In this document: positions 1-5,334 of the stretch, piece by piece
Numbering within the stretch: the stretch's first letter is position 1
Layout: each line of letters starts with the position of its first letter
Source of the DNA: Clostridium facile
GTDB lineage: Bacteria > Bacillota > Clostridia > Oscillospirales > Ruminococcaceae
DNA: 7,176 nt
Assembly (NCBI RefSeq): GCF_014297275.1
Contig: NZ_JACOQK010000002.1
Span: forward strand, 1-7,176
Reading direction: 5' to 3'
The notes under the pieces: generated by a model
What the model saw: the letters and a program-made list of their open reading frames with translations, nothing else
What the model was told of the DNA's origin: nothing
Databases searched by the model: none
Made by a program: the position numbers and the translations under genes

Positions 1-47
1 GGGGCTAAAAGAGGCAGCCTCACAACTGTCTCCAAGAACTTCTGTTG

Positions 48-203
48 TCACTCTACTTCTTCTGGTGCAAGAGGATAGCCACACAATTCATCTTCCTGTG
101 CAGAAACCTCTGCGTCCTCTGTTTTTACAAGACCGCTTTCTTCAAGCAAATCTGGCGGCACAGCACTTATAGCTAACTGTTGTTCTTCCGGCAAACTATT
201 ATA
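48..203 (-). pseudogene. Detached C-terminal end of the lipoprotein gene (displaced by the erm(B) insert)
   Basis: An open frame ends in TGA at 48-50. Its last 51 residues start YNSLPEEQQLAISAVPPDL and end in an acidic, Glu-rich tail (PLAPEEVE). The first 12 codons of the 63-aa ORF containing it (start 239) are out-of-frame topoisomerase-remnant DNA, so that ORF is a chimera and its ATG is probably not a native start. The frame at 203 fits exactly onto the frame of the lipoprotein gene that breaks off at about 1485-1488. Joining them gives EWLDWY-NSLPEEQQ, a smooth helical, amphipathic segment. I infer that this is the original C-terminus of the lipoprotein, cut off by insertion of the erm(B) segment. 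No ribosome-binding site of its own is evident. An unrelated short gene end is possible. Confidence 0.65.
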
Positions 204-327
204 AAGTAAACTTACATTCAGGATAATTTGAACAACCATAAAACGATTTTTTTAATACAATATTGTTGCCACACTTAGGACATTTTCCTACAAGGGGTCC
301 CGAGCGCTTAGTGGGAATTTGTACCCC
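199..327 (-). pseudogene. Topoisomerase zinc-ribbon remnant downstream of erm(B)
   Basis: Continuing in the frame of the 43-aa ORF after its stop at 328-330, the DNA encodes RSGPLVGKCPKCGNN and then a YGCSNYPECKF segment. The CxxC and CxxxxxC pairs are typical of the C-terminal zinc fingers of type IA topoisomerases. It has no start codon of its own and ends at TAA (199-201), created where the segment joins foreign DNA. In pAMbeta1-like erm(B) plasmids, as I recall, the frame continues further through AEHFRKK, so here the remnant is shorter than usual. It is not expected to be expressed as a functional protein and is useful mainly as a marker of where this erm(B) copy came from. Confidence 0.75.
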
Positions 328-459
328 TTATCGATACAAATTCCCCGTAGGCGCTAGGGACCTCTTTAGCTTCTTGGAAGCTGTCAGTAGTATATCTAAT
401 AATTTATCTCCATTCCCTTTAGTAACGTGTAACTTTCCAAATTTAAAAAAGCGACTCAT
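328..459 (-). CDS. 43-aa ORF immediately downstream of erm(B), function unknown
   Basis: A 43-residue basic peptide (starts MSRFFKFGKLHVTKGNGDK, ends APTGNLYR) begins 4 nt after the erm(B) stop. Its ribosome-binding site GGGAGG lies inside the last erm(B) codons, so the two are translationally linked. A longer in-frame start at 519 lies inside erm(B) and is rejected because it lacks a comparable site. The same peptide is commonly annotated after erm(B) on streptococcal and enterococcal plasmids. It shares its frame with the zinc-ribbon remnant that follows its TAA, so it may itself be a decayed piece of the topoisomerase gene rather than a real protein. No function is known to me. Confidence 0.6.
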   Translation of the reverse strand: MSRFFKFGKLHVTKGNGDKLLDILLTASKKLKRSLAPTGNLYR

Positions 460-463
460 AGAA

Positions 464-1201
464 TTATTTCCTCCCGTTAAATAATAGATAACTATTAAAA
501 ATAGACAATACTTGCTCATAAGTAATGGTACTTAAATTGTTTACTTTGGCGTGTTTCATTGCTTGATGAAACTGATTTTTAGTAAACAGTTGACGATATT
601 CTCGATTGACCCATTTTGAAACAAAGTACGTATATAGCTTCCAATATTTATCTGGAACATCTGTGGTATGGCGGGTAAGTTTTATTAAGACACTGTTTAC
701 TTTTGGTTTAGGATGAAAGCATTCCGCTGGCAGCTTAAGCAATTGCTGAATCGAGACTTGAGTGTGCAAGAGCAACCCTAGTGTTCGGTGAATATCCAAG
801 GTACGCTTGTAGAATCCTTCTTCAACAATCAGATAGATGTCAGACGCACGGCTTTCAAAAACCACTTTTTTAATAATTTGTGTGCTTAAATGGTAAGGAA
901 TATTCCCAACAATTTTATACCTCTGTTTGTTAGGGAATTGAAACTGTAGAATATCTTGGTGAATTAAAGTGACACGAGTATTCAGTTTTAATTTTTCTGA
1001 CGATAAGTTGAATAGATGACTGTCTAATTCAATAGACGTTACCTGTTTACTTATTTTAGCCAGTTTCGTCGTTAAATGCCCTTTACCTGTTCCAATTTCG
1101 TAAACGGTATCGGTTTCTTTTAAATTCAATTGTTTTATTATTTGGTTGAGTACTTTTTCACTCGTTAAAAAGTTTTGAGAATATTTTATATTTTTGTTCA
1201 T
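464..1201 (-). CDS. erm(B): 23S rRNA adenine-N6 methyltransferase Erm(B)
   Basis: This enzyme dimethylates A2058 of 23S rRNA with S-adenosylmethionine, giving macrolide, lincosamide and streptogramin B resistance. The 245-aa product is full length for Erm(B). Visible motifs are the SAM-binding EIGTGKGHLT (residues 35-44), the acidic SIELD (56-60), QD (82-83) and the catalytic NIPY (100-103), followed by the basic C-terminal rRNA-binding domain. The start at 1201 has the ribosome-binding site AGGAG (1209-1213), which lies in the loop and arm of the attenuator stem. Upstream are the ermBL leader and its promoter, and downstream the usual 43-aa ORF. The gene is much richer in A+T than the rep and mob genes, showing separate ancestry. 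No frameshift or missing catalytic residue is seen. Confidence 0.98.
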   Translation of the reverse strand: MNKNIKYSQNFLTSEKVLNQIIKQLNLKETDTVYEIGTGKGHLTTKLAKISKQVTSIELDSHLFNLSSEKLKLNTRVTLIHQDILQFQFPNKQRYKIVGNIPYHLSTQIIKKVVFESRASDIYLIVEEGFYKRTLDIHRTLGLLLHTQVSIQQLLKLPAECFHPKPKVNSVLIKLTRHTTDVPDKYWKLYTYFVSKWVNREYRQLFTKNQFHQAMKHAKVNNLSTITYEQVLSIFNSYLLFNGRK

Positions 1202-1346
1202 GTAATCTCTCCTGAAGTGATTACATCTATAAACAAATACAGAAGTTAAACGATTTGTTTGTAATTTTAGTTATCTGTTTAAAAAGTCATAAGATTAGTC
1301 ACTGGTAGGAATTAATCTAACGTATTTATTTATCTGCGTAATCACT
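1202..1346 (-). promoter_or_regulatory. erm(B) translational attenuator
   Basis: Just before the erm(B) start, arms at 1202-1210 and 1216-1224 pair around the loop 1211-1215 and bury the AGGAG ribosome-binding site (1209-1213). The upstream arm can instead pair with an identical AGTGATTAC copy inside leader codons Asn-Ser-Asp-Tyr (1338-1346). This is the known logic of macrolide-induced erm expression: a drug-stalled ribosome on ermBL changes which stem forms. In this copy the SD-side arm reads AGAGATTAC, not AGTGATTAC, so the sequestering stem has one A-A mismatch while the competing stem stays perfect. The AT-rich stretch 1225-1325 between leader and stem holds no gene. Confidence 0.8.
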
Positions 1347-1409
1347 GTTTTTAGTCTGTTTCAAAACAGTAGATGTTTTATCTACATTACGCATTTGGAA
1401 TACCAACAT
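1326..1409 (-). CDS. ermBL: ErmBL leader peptide
   Basis: A 27-codon ORF starts at 1409 (MLVFQMRNVDK...) and ends ...KNSDYADK with TAA at 1326-1328. It matches the ErmBL peptide I know from inducible erm(B) genes, including the RNVDK stretch at which erythromycin-bound ribosomes are known to stall. A strong ribosome-binding site AAGGAGG lies just upstream (about 1418-1424). The peptide acts in cis by stalling and has no known role as a finished protein. The downstream codons carry one strand of the attenuator pairing system. Confidence 0.93.
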   Translation of the reverse strand: MLVFQMRNVDKTSTVLKQTKNSDYADK

Positions 1410-1457
1410 GACGAATCCCTCCTTCTTAATTACAAATTTTTAGCATCTAATTTAACT

Positions 1458-2228
1458 TCAATTCCTATTATACAAAATTTTAAGATACCAATCGAGCCAT
1501 TCAAGCGTTTCTTCCGAAAGACCATCCGCATCTACCATCCGATCACCAAATCGGACTTGATTTCCAGTTCCTTCTCTTTGCTCAAAAACAATCCATTTTT
1601 CGTTCATAAAAATCTCTATGGTATTGTCGGCTCCGTATTGATATTCAAAGCCCGTCCCGAAATTGGATTGGTTATCTTTTGTCGGTATCTCAGAACCGTC
1701 AACCGTCGAAGTAATTTCCCCATCCATTACTCCACAACGGGCACTTACGGTACTCTCTTTCCCCGTATCGTAGTAGAGTTTACCATCCACCATCACCATA
1801 GGAATTTTGTCCCATTCAAGTGGCAGCTCGGAGGAATGCTTCGTTACTAATTCATCAAATACAGATAGTTCTATGTTGTCCTTAGATGTTTTCCAAAAAT
1901 ATCCGTCTTTCTCAATAGTTCCATCATTCATTATTACAACAGTGTCTATCTGTTTCCCTTCTGTATCATACCACCTTACTGAATAACTCCACCCTGTACT
2001 GTCGTTACTTTTCTCACCTTTTTCAAATTCTAATGACAGTATATCAGCAATTTGCGAAATTACTTCTTCTTCGGTGACCTCTACCGTTTCTCCCGTATTT
2101 CCTGATTGTATTTCTATTTTTCCAACTTCTCTATCTTCGAGAGTAATGATACTATCACTGTTGTTACACCCACTTAATACAAAAGACGCCACTAATACCA
2201 AACATAAAATAAGAGCAATTTTCTTCAT
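1458..2228 (-). CDS. Lipoprotein, C-terminally truncated by the erm(B) insertion
   Basis: The 256-aa ORF begins with a basic MKK, a hydrophobic segment and the lipobox LSGC (residues 18-21), so Cys21 should be lipidated and the protein anchored outside the membrane. The first domain after Cys21 (about 30-130, EIQSGNTGETVEV..., then strand-rich) resembles small extracytoplasmic domains such as DUF5301. The second (about 140-225: MVDGKLYYDTGK, CGVMDGEITSTVDGSEIPT, NFGTGFEYQYG) resembles a domain I associate with lipoproteins and BlaR1-like sensor proteins of Lachnospiraceae. That link is from memory. Residues 1-247 look native; the last eight (LKILYNRN) come from erm(B) upstream DNA. The missing end is probably the fragment at 48-203. 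The ribosome-binding site is modest (GGCGGTG). No separate promoter or clear terminator is seen in the 54 nt after the preceding gene, so cotranscription is possible. Confidence 0.8.
   Translation of the reverse strand: MKKIALILCLVLVASFVLSGCNNSDSIITLEDREVGKIEIQSGNTGETVEVTEEEVISQIADILSLEFEKGEKSNDSTGWSYSVRWYDTEGKQIDTVVIMNDGTIEKDGYFWKTSKDNIELSVFDELVTKHSSELPLEWDKIPMVMVDGKLYYDTGKESTVSARCGVMDGEITSTVDGSEIPTKDNQSNFGTGFEYQYGADNTIEIFMNEKWIVFEQREGTGNQVRFGDRMVDADGLSEETLEWLDWYLKILYNRN
1467..1472 (-). promoter_or_regulatory. erm(B) promoter -10 box
   Basis: The minus strand reads TATAAT here, about 58 nt before the ermBL start, in the position of the usual erm(B) promoter. The matching -35 position falls at or beyond the insertion junction (1484-1488), where the sequence is CGATTG at a 17-nt spacing, a poor match to TTGACA. 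The box also lies inside the last codons (Tyr-Asn) of the truncated lipoprotein ORF, so transcription from the lipoprotein gene can run straight into erm(B). Confidence 0.6.
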
Positions 2229-2282
2229 TGTATCACACCGCCTTTCCTACTTGTAGTGACGAAAAAAATGTCCTTTTGTTTC

Positions 2283-2750
2283 CTATCTACCACCAAAAAT
2301 TTTTGAAAACCAGCTTTTTTTCTGTTCCGGCTCCTGCTGATCCGCTCCACTCTCCCCGGAAAGAAGCTGTTGCTTCATTGTTCCCGCGTGGAGTGCCTGG
2401 GCCGCTGCCGCTGTCTGCTGGGCGGCTACCAGGGCCTCAGTCAGCTTTGCAATCTGCCGGTCTTTTACTTCAAGCTGCCCTTGCAGCGTGTCGATAGTTG
2501 CCTGTAAAACGCAAACTAAATCGCCAACTTCGTGGTTTTCGGTTTGCGTTTTAGTTTGCGATTGGTTTTCGATTTCGGTTTGCGATTTTTCAGAAAAAGC
2601 CTGTTTTATCAAGGCTTCCTGGTGTTCATCAATCGCAAACTGGTTTCCGTTTTTTCGTAAACCTGATCGCAAACCCAGGTTTGCGATTTGCTTATTTACT
2701 GCTGTCTTTGATACCCCTATCTCGTCCGCTATCTGCCGGATTGTTTTCAT
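2283..2750 (-). CDS. DUF536-like helix-turn-helix / coiled-coil plasmid protein
   Basis: The 155-aa protein opens with a helix-turn-helix (MKTIRQIADEIGVSKTAVNK, residues 1-20, recognition helix about 13-25), then a wing-like basic part ending near residue 52. A Gln/Thr/Glu/Ser linker follows (about 54-75), then a coiled coil (about 80-125, IDTLQGQLEVKDRQIAKL) and a basic aromatic end KKSWFSKIFGG. This layout matches replication-associated plasmid proteins of the DUF536 type; the exact role is not known. I place the start at ATG 2750, in a 4-nt ATGA overlap with the previous gene's stop, rather than the GTG at 2777 inside that gene. Seven GTTTGCG motifs and a 10-bp inverted repeat lie within its coding DNA, suggesting self-regulation (inference). 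Confidence 0.8.
   Translation of the reverse strand: MKTIRQIADEIGVSKTAVNKQIANLGLRSGLRKNGNQFAIDEHQEALIKQAFSEKSQTEIENQSQTKTQTENHEVGDLVCVLQATIDTLQGQLEVKDRQIAKLTEALVAAQQTAAAAQALHAGTMKQQLLSGESGADQQEPEQKKSWFSKIFGGR
2510..2685. repeat. Cluster of seven GTTTGCG/CGCAAAC motifs inside the DUF536-like gene
   Basis: The heptamer GTTTGCG occurs at 2542-2548, 2554-2560, 2578-2584 and 2679-2685, and its complement CGCAAAC at 2510-2516, 2634-2640 and 2668-2674. Five copies are extended to GTTTGCGAT or its complement. They sit in different codon frames (for example Gln-Phe-Ala-Ile, Leu-Gly-Leu-Arg, Gln-Ile-Ala-Asn, Ser-Gln-Thr), so a repeated peptide cannot explain them all. They resemble operator or iteron-type binding sites. 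Confidence 0.6.
2666..2687. repeat. 10-bp perfect inverted repeat made of two GTTTGCGAT units
   Basis: ATCGCAAACC (2666-2675) and GGTTTGCGAT (2678-2687) are perfect complements separated by 2 nt. The site lies in the DNA encoding the end of the helix-turn-helix region and has the dyad symmetry expected of a dimeric DNA-binding protein's operator. Confidence 0.65.
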
Positions 2751-2995
2751 ACCTTCACGAACAGGCCCACAGGACACACGCCCTCAAACCCAGGCGTAGA
2801 TATGTACCAGCAGCCGGGGCCTGTTGGCTCCCAGGCTACTTCAAGGGTAATCTCGTGCCAGCCATCAGGAAACAAGGCGGTAAAACCCTGCCCTGCGTGT
2901 ATGCCGTCCCCTTCCAGGAGCAGCCGAGGGTGCGGATCATCGTCTGCCAGATCGGGGAGCTGCAACTGCGCGATCCTCTCTTTATCCCAGCTCAT
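2747..2995 (-). CDS. Small DUF5348-like protein
   Basis: This 82-aa acidic protein begins MSWDKERIAQLQLPDLADDD and ends in a strand-rich part with GWHEITLEV, GCWYIST and a final GLFVKV. Such short proteins with a Trp-rich centre and a Gly-Leu-x-Val-x end recur on Lachnospiraceae plasmids and elements and are often assigned to DUF5348; I make that link tentatively. The function is unknown. It has a strong AAGGAGG ribosome-binding site 8 nt before ATG and starts 18 nt after the toxin gene's stop. Its TGA overlaps the next ATG by 4 nt, so it is probably translated as part of one operon with the toxin-antitoxin pair and the DUF536-like gene. Confidence 0.7.
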   Translation of the reverse strand: MSWDKERIAQLQLPDLADDDPHPRLLLEGDGIHAGQGFTALFPDGWHEITLEVAWEPTGPGCWYISTPGFEGVCPVGLFVKV

Positions 2996-3013
2996 AGACC
3001 TTTCCTCCTTCCC

Positions 3014-3286
3014 CTAAAATAAATCGCTATGCGATCCCGTCCGGGTGAGATATAAAATCAGCTCGTCCCCGTCCACTTCGTAGATCAGCAACCAATCCGG
3101 CGTAATGTGGCACTCACGACACCCCGCATAGTCCCCGGAAAGTTGGTGATCCCTGTTTTTCTCCGGCAACGGCTCCCCCGCAGCCAGTTTTTTAATAATA
3201 TCGGTCAGCAAAGGAATATCAAAGCCGCGCTTTTTCACGCGCTTCAAATCCTTCTGAAACTTTGTGGTTGGTCTTATGTTATACAT
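3014..3286 (-). CDS. yafQ: YafQ/RelE-family mRNA interferase toxin
   Basis: The 90-aa protein is a ribosome-dependent mRNA endonuclease of the RelE superfamily by family knowledge. The residues used by E. coli YafQ are all recognisable: His47 in RDHQLSGDYAG, His60 in RECHI, Asp64-Trp65 in PDWLLIY, and His86 and Phe90 in GSHSDLF. I choose ATG 3286 over the upstream TTG at 3292 because GGAGGAG lies 10 nt before it, inside the antitoxin codons Glu-Glu. The gene overlaps the antitoxin's end by 8 nt, the usual coupling of antitoxin then toxin. It should inhibit translation when the labile antitoxin falls, which stabilises the element (addiction). The active site looks intact, so the toxin is probably functional. 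Confidence 0.92.
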   Translation of the reverse strand: MYNIRPTTKFQKDLKRVKKRGFDIPLLTDIIKKLAAGEPLPEKNRDHQLSGDYAGCRECHITPDWLLIYEVDGDELILYLTRTGSHSDLF

Positions 3287-3560
3287 CGGCAAGCAGCTCC
3301 TCCATCATCTGATCGACATTGGAATAGGTCTTGCCAAGGCTCGGATCGGCCTTCATTCTCTTTACTTCCTTGATTGCTTCGACGGTTTCAGCGTTCGGTA
3401 CATCACCGCTGATTTCAAAGGGTATTCTATACTCCCTCACAGCCTTACGCGCAAAAACATTGAACGCCGTTGTCATCGTCATTCCCATATCAGCACAGAA
3501 CGCCTCAAACTGCCGCTTCAAGTCTGCGTCCATACGAATGTTAATATTTGTATTTGCCAT
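3279..3560 (-). CDS. RelB/DinJ-family antitoxin
   Basis: The 93-aa protein starts MANTNINIRMDADLK, a typical ribbon-helix-helix N-terminus (strand residues 3-9, helices about 12-26 and 30-43) that dimerises and binds DNA. The C-terminal half (about 55-93) would wrap the toxin. The ATG at 3560 is preferred to an upstream in-frame TTG (3569) because AAAGGAG sits 9 nt before the ATG but directly abuts the TTG. It is first in an antitoxin-toxin operon behind a near-consensus promoter whose core overlaps an inverted repeat, consistent with autorepression by the antitoxin-toxin complex. Confidence 0.92.
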   Translation of the reverse strand: MANTNINIRMDADLKRQFEAFCADMGMTMTTAFNVFARKAVREYRIPFEISGDVPNAETVEAIKEVKRMKADPSLGKTYSNVDQMMEELLADV

Positions 3561-3591
3561 AGGTAGCAACTCCTTTCACTCTTATTATATC

Positions 3592-3621
3592 CATTGTATA
3601 ACTTTTTATTTACAATGTCAA
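3592..3621 (-). promoter_or_regulatory. Toxin-antitoxin promoter with overlapping inverted-repeat operator
   Basis: The minus strand has TTGACA (3616-3621), a 17-nt spacer and TACAAT (3593-3598), a near-consensus promoter whose start would fall about 25 nt before the antitoxin ATG. A 7-bp inverted repeat (CATTGTA at 3592-3598 and TACAATG at 3611-3617 on the plus strand) covers the -10 box and the edge of the -35 box. This is a plausible binding site for a ribbon-helix-helix antitoxin; the operator role is inferred. Confidence 0.7.
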
Positions 3622-3692
3622 TATATATTCCTGGCCGTTTACCCAAGCACTGGCCCTTAAACTTCTACCCTGGTATGTTCGCATTTAGAGGG

Positions 3693-3719
3693 CAAAAAAG
3701 CCTTGATTTATGCGGCTTT
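3693..3719 (-). terminator. Probable terminator after rep
   Basis: On the minus strand AAAGCC pairs with GGCTTT across an 11-nt loop and is followed by a T run ending in G (T tract at 3694-3699). The stem is only 6 bp, so efficiency may be modest. It sits between the rep stop (3805) and the toxin-antitoxin promoter, where a transcript end is expected. The rest of 3622-3804 holds no gene I can support. Confidence 0.5.
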
Positions 3720-3804
3720 CTGGGCGCAGTAGAGAGGGGGCCGGTATTTTACCCTCGGAGGGCTGAAAACGGCTTCTAAAGCGTAACAGGGGCCTTTCTG
3801 GGCC

Positions 3805-5331
3805 TTATTCCTGGCCCCCATCGTGTAGCGCGTCCAGGAGCCAATCGCTCAACTCCTGGGAAGGGGACACCCGCACCGTTATATGCCCATTTTCAAAGCG
3901 CACCGCTGGCGGCGGGCAATCCCACCACTTACGGACGGTTTTCGGATCAAGGCCAGTTTCCCGGTGACAGTCGGCCTTGCGTCCCTCCGGGTGCTGCTGC
4001 CGCCATTCATAAACCCGCGCCTGGGCCGTTCCGCTGCCTTTTGGCCGCCCATTCCCTTCTCTCCAATTCGTACCATTGGCCTTATCGTTAATCTCCTGGA
4101 TTGCTCTCGCGCCCTGCAAATGTACTGGCTGTTTGCGCCAGTTCCGCTTATTGACAGGCATAGTCAGGCCGGAGAGCTTCGCTATATCGTCCCTGGGGAA
4201 TGTCACATAGTCCTCGTTGAACATCTCAAGGGCGCACACCACATCATCTTTTGTAAAGCGGTTTATATCCTCCACGCTCATATCATCGTAGGGCCGAAGC
4301 AACGCGAAAGCGTCCCGGCGCAGCTCGTCCTCGTCTATCCCGCATTTCTTCGCATAAATCGCCAGCGTCATAATGCCATAGAAACGATGGCCCACCCGGA
4401 TTTCATCGGCGATCCGGTGCAGCCACCAGTCGTAAAGGTCACGCTTGACCGTCCAGCGGCCCCGCCGCTCCTTCTTGATGATCCGCCGCTCATACCAATC
4501 CGGGTACTTCTCTTTCGCCTCGGCCAGCGACAGTCGGCTCTTTCTCATAAGCCCCTCAAGCCGCTGCTGTTCCCCGTTGCTGTCCGGGATATAATCAAGC
4601 AGCCGCGCCAGCTCCACCGGCCCGCCGAGCCGGAACGCCCTCACAGGGTACTCACGCCCCAGCTTCGAGCCAGAGCCGACCACCCGAAAGCCCTGCAAAA
4701 TCCCCTGCATTTGCGGCTCCTTGATGGTGGAGGTAAACTTATTCCAAATCTGCCGGGTGAGGGAATATTTCAGCTCTTTCAAGCATTTCTGGTTGTACGG
4801 GTACATAGGCACCGGCTCTTTCAGCACATAATACAGGTGAAGCCCTGTCCCGCTGTTTACAACAAAGGTTGCCTGGGGCAGAATATCCTTGTTCATCTGG
4901 TGCAGCGTGTCCCGGAGCTGGGGCATACCCACCCCATCCAAGTCAAAGACCAGGGCATAGAGATACCGGGCATTTTTGCCGCACCGCCGCCGTCCAAAAT
5001 AGGAGATCGGGGACATAATCGTGAAATCGGTGTCTTGCAGCTCCCGCAGCTCGTCCAGCTCGTCAGTGACGGTACATCGTTTCGCTTTACCGTCCCCCTC
5101 GATCTGCAGGGCAATCCCGGTTGCCTTGTCAACCTCACTTTTGGCCACTGTCACCGCGATCCCGTTTCCCTTCCTGTCCTCAAAATGGCCCTTCCTCTCG
5201 AAAGATCCTTCCGGGAAGATCTCACGATAAAACTCATACGGCTCCACCGGCTCTAAAAACTTCTCTAAATGCTCGTTCTTTTCCCTGTAAAGTTCCCGCA
5301 GCCGTTCCAGTGCTACTTGCTGATCCGCCAT
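3805..5331 (-). CDS. rep: Replication initiation protein with AEP-type primase-like motifs
   Basis: The 508-aa protein contains the three landmark stretches of archaeo-eukaryotic-type primases in order: YALVFDLDG (residues 125-133, metal-binding Asp-x-Asp), NSGTGLHLYY (159-168, the small-x-His motif) and GFRVVGSGSK (214-223). A helical region follows (about 300-375, GHRFYGIMTLAIYAKKC), resembling the PriCT-type domain that accompanies such primases. A basic C-terminal part ends in a helix-turn-helix-like TGLDPKTVRKWW (459-470). No helicase motifs are present. It probably recognises the element's origin and primes or initiates its replication in the cytoplasm. Its ribosome-binding site GAGGTG overlaps the last codons of the 59-aa ORF upstream, whose TAA ends 3 nt before this ATG, suggesting coupled translation. 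Confidence 0.75.
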   Translation of the reverse strand: MADQQVALERLRELYREKNEHLEKFLEPVEPYEFYREIFPEGSFERKGHFEDRKGNGIAVTVAKSEVDKATGIALQIEGDGKAKRCTVTDELDELRELQDTDFTIMSPISYFGRRRCGKNARYLYALVFDLDGVGMPQLRDTLHQMNKDILPQATFVVNSGTGLHLYYVLKEPVPMYPYNQKCLKELKYSLTRQIWNKFTSTIKEPQMQGILQGFRVVGSGSKLGREYPVRAFRLGGPVELARLLDYIPDSNGEQQRLEGLMRKSRLSLAEAKEKYPDWYERRIIKKERRGRWTVKRDLYDWWLHRIADEIRVGHRFYGIMTLAIYAKKCGIDEDELRRDAFALLRPYDDMSVEDINRFTKDDVVCALEMFNEDYVTFPRDDIAKLSGLTMPVNKRNWRKQPVHLQGARAIQEINDKANGTNWREGNGRPKGSGTAQARVYEWRQQHPEGRKADCHRETGLDPKTVRKWWDCPPPAVRFENGHITVRVSPSQELSDWLLDALHDGGQE

Positions 5332-5334
5332 TCC

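Larger units (their letters stand above)
202..1488 (-). mobile_element. Acquired erm(B) segment of pAMbeta1/Tn917 type inserted in the lipoprotein gene
   Basis: This AT-rich block contains, in order on the minus strand, the erm(B) -10 region, ermBL, attenuator, erm(B), a 43-aa ORF and a topoisomerase zinc-ribbon remnant. I recall this contiguous arrangement from streptococcal and enterococcal erm(B) plasmids. From memory, the common erm(B) flank continues differently beyond the minus-strand GTATC at 1484-1488 and beyond TTTACTTTA at 202-210, so these are taken as the junctions. The target contributes GATTGGTAT on one side and TATAATAGTTTG on the other. Either TAT is a 3-bp duplication, or the joins used GTAT and TA microhomology. 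No transposase, terminal inverted repeat or IS lies in the block, so illegitimate recombination is more likely than transposition. Junctions are approximate to a few bases. Confidence 0.7.

Noticed and set aside
1..47. Possible terminator (GAGGCTGCCTCTTTT on the minus strand) after the lipoprotein tail
   Set aside because: The stem is only about 4 bp with a 3-nt loop and the window ends there, so a real hairpin cannot be judged.
1395..1850. Plus-strand open frame of 151 codons across the erm(B) promoter and lipoprotein gene
   Set aside because: It overlaps ermBL, the erm(B) promoter and the lipoprotein on the other strand, and spans the insertion junction, so it cannot be an ancestral gene.
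2283..2777. GTG start giving a 164-aa DUF536-like protein
   Set aside because: It would lie inside the preceding gene with poor ribosome-binding-site spacing. The ATG at 2750 forms a 4-nt ATGA overlap and begins exactly at the helix-turn-helix.
3279..3569. TTG start for the antitoxin (96 aa) and TTG start for the toxin (92 aa)
   Set aside because: The ribosome-binding sites are correctly spaced for the ATG codons at 3560 and 3286, and too close to the upstream TTG codons.
3883..5256. Long plus-strand open frame (457 codons) opposite rep
   Set aside because: It lies entirely antisense to rep, whose primase motifs, ribosome-binding site and length are convincing. Its peptide is rich in Pro, His, Arg and Leu with no domain, typical of an antisense shadow in GC-rich DNA.
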